In this document: positions 59,208-64,000 of the stretch, piece after piece
How the letters are laid out: every line of letters starts with the position of its first letter
Numbering within the stretch: the stretch's first letter is position 1
DNA from: Chloroflexota bacterium
GTDB lineage: Bacteria; Chloroflexota; Anaerolineae; Aggregatilineales; Phototrophicaceae
DNA: 64,000 bases
NCBI GenBank assembly: GCA_026707745.1
Contig: JAPOWG010000036.1
Location: forward strand, 108,464 to 172,463
Direction: 5' to 3'
Made by a program: the position numbers and the translations under genes
The notes under the pieces: generated by a model
Told to the model about the DNA's origin: nothing
The model's database searches: none
The model's input: the letters and a program-made list of their open reading frames with translations, nothing else

Positions 59208-59221
59208 TGAAAACGTTTTCA
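59208..59221. promoter_or_regulatory. LacI-type operator O1 at the +1 of the aldolase-sulfatase operon
   Basis: TGAAAACGTTTTCA, a perfect 14-nt palindrome with the central CG typical of LacI-family sites. Begins about 8 nt downstream of the -10 hexamer (59229-59234), so it spans the expected transcription start and would block initiation. Confidence 0.8.
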
Positions 59222-59228
59222 GCGGAAG

Positions 59229-59256
59229 AGTATAGCGAAAGGCGACGAAATGTCAA
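59229..59256 (-). promoter_or_regulatory. Sigma70 promoter of the aldolase-sulfatase operon
   Basis: Minus strand TTGACA (59256-59251), 16-nt spacer, TATACT (59234-59229). Start expected near 59222, 41 nt before the ATG. Confidence 0.75.
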
Positions 59257-59549
59257 AGTCCGCTCATCATCTGCCGCAGAGCAATCGCTTCAATCGATGG
59301 CGACTGGCATGAGGCGAAATTGAACTTTTTTAACCACCGAGGGCGCCGAGTACACCGAGAAATGCAAAAGAATGAATACGCTTGTCATATTTTGCTGTGC
59401 TTTTGCGCGACAAATGAAGTTTCACCCGCGACCATTGCCATACTCAGGCAATGAATTTAGAGGAATTGTCGTCACAACTCCCTAAACTCTGTGTCCTTCG
59501 CGCCTTTGTGGTGAAAAAAATAATTTGATGCGATTGCCCTGCGTACAGT

Positions 59550-59578
59550 TTGACAAACGCCATTTGATACGCTAGAGT
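59550..59578 (+). promoter_or_regulatory. Sigma70 promoter of the lacI-family gene
   Basis: TTGACA (59550-59555), 17-nt spacer, TAGAGT (59573-59578). The region between the two promoters (59257-59549) shows only a CACCGAG-type short repeat near 59333 and no gene. Confidence 0.65.
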
Positions 59579-59581
59579 CTC

Positions 59582-59595
59582 GGAAATCGTTTTCA
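59582..59595. promoter_or_regulatory. LacI-type operator O2 at the +1 of the regulator gene
   Basis: GGAAATCGTTTTCA, two mismatches from O1 (TGAAAACGTTTTCA) with the same central CG. It lies 3 nt after the -10 hexamer, over the expected start, fitting autorepression. Confidence 0.75.
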
Positions 59596-59613
59596 GAACT
59601 CTAGGGATTGTCC

Positions 59614-60639
59614 TTGTCACAGAAGGCAACCATACATGATGTGGCGCATCATGCGCGGGTCTCGGTCAGTTCCGTTTCCCGGGCGTTGAACAACTACCCG
59701 CATGTCTCCGAGGCTTTGAAGATGCGAGTGGTAGAAGCCGCTGAGGAGTTGGATTATCAGCCGGCCTTCCTGGCGCATAGCCTGCGCCGGGGAGAGACCA
59801 ACTCGATTGGTTTTCTGGTTGGCAGCATCGCCAATCCGGTCATCTCGACCATATACGAAGCCGCTGCCGAGGCTCTTGCCACCAATGGTTACGCCGTAAC
59901 ACTGGTGTCCTCGCGCAATCAAGCCGATCTGGATAGCGCCTGTTTGCGGCTGTTGGCCAGACGGCAGGTGAGCGGATTAATCGTCTCGTCCGCATCGGAA
60001 TCGCCCGAACCATCGCGCCGCTTTATTCAAGAGACGAATATACCGACGGTGATACTGGATCGCGAGCCCGTCGAGGGAGAGCGCGTTTTCGCCGTACAGT
60101 CCGATCACGAAAGCAGCATGTGGAAAGCGGTCTTTCATCTGGTTGAAAACGGACATCGCAATATCGGATTCATCGGCGGACCTCAAGGCTTTTACCCCAC
60201 ACAGCAGCGATTTCGAGCCTATCAAGAGGCGCTGGCCGAAGCCCGGATTCCGCTGCGGGGCGAATTGATTCGCTTCGCATCCTTCACTGAAACCGACGCC
60301 TTTGCCGAGGCGCTCTTGCTGATGCGAAATCGACCGCTGCCAACAGCCTTGATCGTGGCAGGCAACATCATATTGATCGGCGCGCTACAAGCCCTGCAAG
60401 ATCGTCAACTGGCGGTCGGGCGCGACATTGCGCTGGTCGCCTGTGACGACATCCACCTGACGCGGCTGTATCGTCCACCGGTCACGGCGATCCGCCGCGA
60501 CCTGAACTTATTGGGGAAAACGGCCGCCCGCTTGTTATTGCAGGGCATTGCGAATAATGGAAACAGGACCGATCGCGTCATCAAATTGCCGACGCAACTC
60601 GTGATTCGCGAGTCTTCAGATTATCTTTGCGACGGGTGA
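59614..60639 (+). CDS. LacI family transcriptional regulator
   Basis: About 341 aa. The N-terminal LacI helix-turn-helix reads KATIHDVAHHARVSVSSVSRALNNYPHVSEALKMRVVEAAEELDY, followed by the hinge QPAFLAHSLRRGET. The periplasmic-binding-like effector domain starts at NSIGFLVGSIANPVIS, with IGFIGGPQGFYPTQQRFRAYQEAL and a late VACDDIHLTRLYRPPVTAI. It is divergent from the aldolase-sulfatase operon and very probably represses both itself and that operon. Effector probably a sugar acid. TTG at 59614 with AGGGA 6 nt upstream; TTG 59608 abuts the ribosome site. Confidence 0.9.
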   Translation: MSQKATIHDVAHHARVSVSSVSRALNNYPHVSEALKMRVVEAAEELDYQPAFLAHSLRRGETNSIGFLVGSIANPVISTIYEAAAEALATNGYAVTLVSSRNQADLDSACLRLLARRQVSGLIVSSASESPEPSRRFIQETNIPTVILDREPVEGERVFAVQSDHESSMWKAVFHLVENGHRNIGFIGGPQGFYPTQQRFRAYQEALAEARIPLRGELIRFASFTETDAFAEALLLMRNRPLPTALIVAGNIILIGALQALQDRQLAVGRDIALVACDDIHLTRLYRPPVTAIRRDLNLLGKTAARLLLQGIANNGNRTDRVIKLPTQLVIRESSDYLCDG

Positions 60640-60814
60640 TTCGCCTGTGGATGACGAGAGGATATTTGGTCAACTGTTTTAGAGCCATTTATTGAAAGGA
60701 GCAGGCGAGCGCGAGAAACATATTTCGTTATGACAGCTCAATCAAAGCTGTGGGCATAGAATAATGTGTCCGTCCTATAGCAAAGTGACATAACGTTCAA
60801 TTGAGGAGGAGATT

Positions 60815-62431
60815 ATGTCGAAGAAGTTATTCACCCTAACAGTGATCGCATTGGTCTTGCTGCTTGGCGCGACCGGCACAATGGCGCAGGATCAAGTGCT
60901 GAGGATCGCCACCGGCTCGTCCGGCGTCGCGAATTTCAGCTTCCAGATTCTGTCCGCCGGCGGCGACCAGCAGAACTGGATCACATTCCAGTCGGTTCCG
61001 CCACTCTATTTTGATGTCGACTTCAACCTGAAGACCGGCTATTTCAACGATTGGGGTTCCAACGACGACGGCACCGTGTGGACTTTCTCCATCGATCCGG
61101 AGGCTCGCTGGTCCGATGGCACATCAATCACAGCGCAGCAGGTCATCGATTCCTGGCAGGTGCAAGCGGCGCCGCTTAACAGCGTCGGTCGTATCCGCAC
61201 TTATCTGGGCAACGTGCAAGGCTTCGCCGATGCGCGCGAGATGGCTGCCGAAGACGCTATGACCGTCGATGTCAGCGGTCTGTCGGCGCTTGATGATTCG
61301 ACTGTCCAAGTTGAACTGGTCCTGCCGGATCCGATCTTCTTCTGGCGCATCGCCACTGCGCATATGGCTATCGCCCGCGCCGAGGACGTGCTGGAACACG
61401 GCTTCAACGAATTCTGGAAGCCGGAGAACAATCCAATTGTCAACGGTCCCTTCATCCTCACCAGCTTTGACGCCGACCTGCAGACGGCCGAGTTGACGCC
61501 GAATCCGGAATGGTGGAAAGACGGTCCTATCCTGGAAAGCGTAAGTTTCCAGTTCGTCCCCGATCAGCAGATCGTGGGCACGATGGCGCTGAACGATCAA
61601 ATCGACGCCAGCCTGGCGCCGGCTCCTTCGGTCTTGCGCTCGGCCATGCCGGACTATTTCCGCCAGTTCGACGCGATCGGCTTCAACACTTTCTGGCTAC
61701 AGCCGACGCGCGAGCCGACCAGCGATCCGAAAGTCCGCGAAGCGCTGATCAAGTCGGTCGATTGGAACGCTGTATTCCAAGCCGCTTTCCCGATCGAAGG
61801 CAGCGGCGTCATGACCTCGCAGACCCTGGACGACATCGTGACCTGCCAGAACCCGGACGCGACCGGCTATCCCTACGATGTCGAAGCCGCGCAAGCCGCT
61901 TTGGCCGCGTCGAGCTACGGCAGCGCCGAGAACTTGCCGAAACTGCGCGTCACGCCGCGCGGCAGCAACGAGTTCAACAACCGCGCGCTGCAAGCGGTCA
62001 TCGAGTTCTGGCGCCAGAACCTGGGCATCGAGAATGTCGAGTTCCAGCAAGATCCCAACAGCTTCGGCGATGACTTCGACAAGATCAACCTGAGTCGTGA
62101 CGATGTGGTCATTCGCTTCCCCGATGCCGCTACTTATATGTGGGCGGCCGGCCACTCGGCGGGTCCCGTTCCCAGCAGTTCCATGTTGAACGGCTACAAG
62201 AACGAGGCATTGGAAGCAGCGGTCGACGAAGCCTTGACCCTGGCGCCGGATGATCCGCGGCGCTGCGAACTGGCGCTCGAGGCGCAGGCGCAATATGAGG
62301 GCGACTACGTCATCATGCACTTCGGCAAGCCCTTGCGCACCGCCAACGCCCGCGAGCACGTCAAGGAATACTACAGCGGTCCCGACGTCAGCGTGATCGA
62401 ACCCTGGAAGATCTACATCGAGCGGATGTAA
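60815..62431 (+). CDS. ABC transporter substrate-binding protein, family 5 (peptide/oligosaccharide type)
   Basis: A 538-aa exported binding protein. Signal peptide MSKKLFTLTVIALVLLLGAT ending GTMAQD, without a lipobox Cys. Family-5 landmarks: DWGSNDDGTVWTFSIDPEARWSDGTSITAQQVIDSWQV, NNPIVNGPFILTSFDAD, LTPNPEWWKDGP and SDPKVREALIKSVDW. Family 5 carries peptides, nickel, and in many environmental bacteria oligosaccharides; the neighbourhood favours a glycan fragment. AGGAGGAG lies 4 nt before the ATG. Confidence 0.9.
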   Translation: MSKKLFTLTVIALVLLLGATGTMAQDQVLRIATGSSGVANFSFQILSAGGDQQNWITFQSVPPLYFDVDFNLKTGYFNDWGSNDDGTVWTFSIDPEARWSDGTSITAQQVIDSWQVQAAPLNSVGRIRTYLGNVQGFADAREMAAEDAMTVDVSGLSALDDSTVQVELVLPDPIFFWRIATAHMAIARAEDVLEHGFNEFWKPENNPIVNGPFILTSFDADLQTAELTPNPEWWKDGPILESVSFQFVPDQQIVGTMALNDQIDASLAPAPSVLRSAMPDYFRQFDAIGFNTFWLQPTREPTSDPKVREALIKSVDWNAVFQAAFPIEGSGVMTSQTLDDIVTCQNPDATGYPYDVEAAQAALAASSYGSAENLPKLRVTPRGSNEFNNRALQAVIEFWRQNLGIENVEFQQDPNSFGDDFDKINLSRDDVVIRFPDAATYMWAAGHSAGPVPSSSMLNGYKNEALEAAVDEALTLAPDDPRRCELALEAQAQYEGDYVIMHFGKPLRTANAREHVKEYYSGPDVSVIEPWKIYIERM

Positions 62432-62533
62432 GGGGGATAAGACCCCGTTCACTCGCAGTTGTGTAGGGGCGACTGACGGTCAGTGTCTACGCGACCCTCT
62501 GAGTCGCCCTTGCTTCCACCCATTTGCTACATC

Positions 62534-62554
62534 GGGCGATCCAAAGGATCGCCC
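62534..62554 (+). repeat. GGGCG-type 21-nt hairpin
   Basis: GGGCGATCC-AAA-GGATCGCCC followed by CTAC, between the binding-protein and permease genes. A longer degenerate inverted repeat (GGGCGACT ... AGTCGCCC) lies just before it, from about 62467. Confidence 0.8.
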
Positions 62555-62602
62555 CTACAGCTTGTACACAGCGTGAGGGGTGGGAGATAAGGAAACACCG
62601 CC

Positions 62603-63553
62603 ATGGCATCATTTTTGCTGATACGTCTCTTGCGCTGGACAGCGGGGCTATTGCTTATCCTCTTCGTTACCTACGCGATGATGTATTACGGCGCCGGCGA
62701 TCCCATTCGCATGATGTTTATCCAGGGCGAAGATTTCGATAGCGAAGACGAAGTCGTCATGCAGGCGCTACGCAAGAAATACGGCTTGGACGAACCCTTC
62801 CTAGTGCAGTTCGGCAACTATCTCAGCAAGCTTGGGCAGGGCGATTGGGGGCGATCGATACGCCTACAGGTCGATCGCCCGGTGCTGGACATCGTCAGGT
62901 TTCGCCTGCCTATCTCCATGCAGTTGGGTTTCGCAGCCACCGTCATCGGCGCCGTGATCGGCCTTGCGCTGGGCGTCATCGCCGCGCTATATCACAACCG
63001 CTGGCTTGACAGGTTGACTGTTAGCAGCGTTTTGTTCATCAACGGTATTCCCATTTTTGTCATCCTGCCGATGCTGCTGCTTCTCCTCGTCTTGCAACTC
63101 AAAGTCATTGATGTGCCCTATGGCTGGAACGGCTTATTTCATATCGACGCGGCCTTGCCCGTCGCGGTCATATCGATAGGCATTCTGCCCATCGTCGTGC
63201 GCCAGACCCGCTCCGCCATGCTGGAAGTCAAAAGCCAGCTCTATGTGCGCACTGCCCGAGCCAAGGGCTTGCCAGAATCGCGCATTATCCTGCGCCACAT
63301 GCTGCGCCCAGTGCTGACACCCGTGGTAACAACCCTTGGTCTCATCATGATTGGTCTCATCAACGGCTCACTCTTTGTGGAATACATCTTGAATATCCCA
63401 GGTTTCGGCTTGCTGACCATCGAGGGCATCAAAAAGGTCGATTATCCCATCATCATGGCGGTGGCTGTCGTCGGCACCTTGATCATTTTCATTAGCAATT
63501 TTCTAGTCGATATCATTTATCCGATTCTGGACCCGCGAGTGAGAGCCCCGTGA
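62603..63553 (+). CDS. dppB: ABC transporter permease (DppB-like)
   Basis: A 316-aa inner-membrane subunit with six predicted helices. Family features: LIRLLRWTAGLLLILFVTYAMMYYGAGDP, KYGLDEPFLVQFGNYLSKLGQGDWGRSI, the ATPase-coupling loop TRSAMLEVKSQLYVRTARAKGLPESRIILRHMLRP, and the ending VDIIYPILDPRVR. Its stop overlaps the next gene's GTG (GTGA). Substrate as for the binding protein upstream. Confidence 0.92.
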   Translation: MASFLLIRLLRWTAGLLLILFVTYAMMYYGAGDPIRMMFIQGEDFDSEDEVVMQALRKKYGLDEPFLVQFGNYLSKLGQGDWGRSIRLQVDRPVLDIVRFRLPISMQLGFAATVIGAVIGLALGVIAALYHNRWLDRLTVSSVLFINGIPIFVILPMLLLLLVLQLKVIDVPYGWNGLFHIDAALPVAVISIGILPIVVRQTRSAMLEVKSQLYVRTARAKGLPESRIILRHMLRPVLTPVVTTLGLIMIGLINGSLFVEYILNIPGFGLLTIEGIKKVDYPIIMAVAVVGTLIIFISNFLVDIIYPILDPRVRAP

Positions 63554-64000
63554 ACGCGGAGTCAGCCAAACCAAGACACTCCCGCGTCATCGATGACAAG
63601 AGCCTTTCGTTGGAATATCACCGCAGCCTGTGGCAAGACGCGACGCGGCGCTTCCGCCAAAATTGGCTGGCGGTATGCGGCTTGTTTGTCGTCGTCGCCT
63701 TCCTCACCTTGGCGCTGGTCGGTCCTCATATCGCCCCCTACGACTTCCTCGAACAGAATATCGTGCAGGCATTTCAAAGTCCCACCGCCGAACACTTCCT
63801 GGGCACGGACGACCTGGGGCGCGATGTCTTCAGCCGTATGCTGCACGGCGCTCGCACCGCCGCTCTGGTCGCTTTCTTGTCCACGACCATCAGCCTGGCC
63901 ATCGGCATCCTGGTAGGCGCTTGGTCGGGCATTCATGGCGGGCGGACCGATGAATTTCTCATGTGGATTAGCGACCTGATCCAAGCCATGCCGGGCTTGC
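63550..64000 (+). CDS. dppC: ABC transporter permease (DppC-like), 5' part
   Basis: Starts at GTG 63550, overlapping the dppB stop, and stays open to the window end (about 150 codons). Reads MNAESAKPRHSRVIDDKS..., then RFRQNWLAVCGLFVVVAFLTLALVGPHIAPYDF and the DppC hallmark HFLGTDDLGRDVFSRMLHGARTA, then further helices. N-terminal extension and first extracytoplasmic loop are typical of the family. The ATPase subunits are expected just outside the window. Confidence 0.92.
   Translation, partial: MNAESAKPRHSRVIDDKSLSLEYHRSLWQDATRRFRQNWLAVCGLFVVVAFLTLALVGPHIAPYDFLEQNIVQAFQSPTAEHFLGTDDLGRDVFSRMLHGARTAALVAFLSTTISLAIGILVGAWSGIHGGRTDEFLMWISDLIQAMPGL

Noticed and set aside
60640..60814. A third LacI operator in front of the family-5 binding protein gene
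   Set aside because: No sequence close to TGAAAACGTTTTCA is present, so membership of the importer in the same regulon is not supported by the DNA.
1..64000. tRNA/rRNA genes or an integrase-flanked attachment site
   Set aside because: No cloverleaf-like or rRNA sequence was recognised on reading, and no integrase or transposase gene is present; a tRNAscan/Infernal run would be decisive.

Overview
Likely source. The window is a GC-rich bacterial chromosome segment carrying two broken or isolated phage genes but no intact mobile element. The gene content (FHA protein with a proline-rich linker and C-terminal membrane segment, F420/flavin LLM oxidoreductase, many amidohydrolases, M20 peptidases and SDRs, ADP-ribosylglycohydrolase paralogs, abundant intergenic hairpin repeats) most resembles Chloroflexota, probably Anaerolineae or a related class. 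This is inferred from family composition, not from a marker gene. No rRNA, tRNA or CRISPR array was recognised.

Layout. 1-3 kb holds housekeeping-type genes: the end of a lipoprotein-like propeller protein, a voltage-gated K+ channel and a soluble transhydrogenase (sthA type). 3.1-9.5 kb is a patchy, partly AT-richer island. It contains short coiled-coil/membrane proteins, two DUF2335 proteins, DUF2188 and YjzC-like small proteins, an internally deleted DNA methyltransferase, an isolated phage portal gene and two broken copies of its 3' end. Several of these small genes have their own good sigma70 promoter. 9.6-18.8 kb has FHA, M23 peptidase, DinB-like, M20, SDR and SWIM genes, two tandem EEP-type hydrolases and an aminotransferase. 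18.9-22.9 kb is a minus-strand group in which an amidohydrolase and a glutamine-synthetase-like gene overlap, the order-reversed, split equivalent of eukaryotic FluG. 23.1-26.1 kb carries two secreted paralogs with SH3, four Cys-rich repeats and a HExxH motif.

26.5-40.2 kb is one long plus-strand operon. It starts with a consensus promoter next to a 15-nt palindrome and encodes a complete branched-chain-amino-acid-type ABC importer. Then come two SDRs, a beta-lactamase-fold hydrolase, a GatC/AtzG-like small protein plus amidase, an LLM oxidoreductase, a PuuE-like deacetylase and two M20 hydrolases. This looks like import and stepwise hydrolysis of an amide or N-heterocyclic compound (inference).

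40.7-64 kb is carbohydrate related. It has a GH43/32-like propeller enzyme, four tandem ADP-ribosylglycohydrolase-like genes, and an epimerase/Gfo-Idh-MocA/amidohydrolase operon. A five-gene minus-strand operon (DHDPS-like aldolase, sulfatase, enolase-superfamily dehydratase, GT-A-like protein, PcRGLX/YetA-like protein) is divergent from a LacI-family regulator. Both LacI-side promoters carry matching operator palindromes at their +1 positions. An oligopeptide/oligosaccharide-type ABC importer follows and runs off the window end. Together this reads as a LacI-controlled system for a sulfated, acidic glycan or sugar acid.

Several families of dispersed intergenic hairpins occur throughout. One keeps stem ends GGGCG/CGCCC followed by CTAC while its inner base pairs covary between copies.
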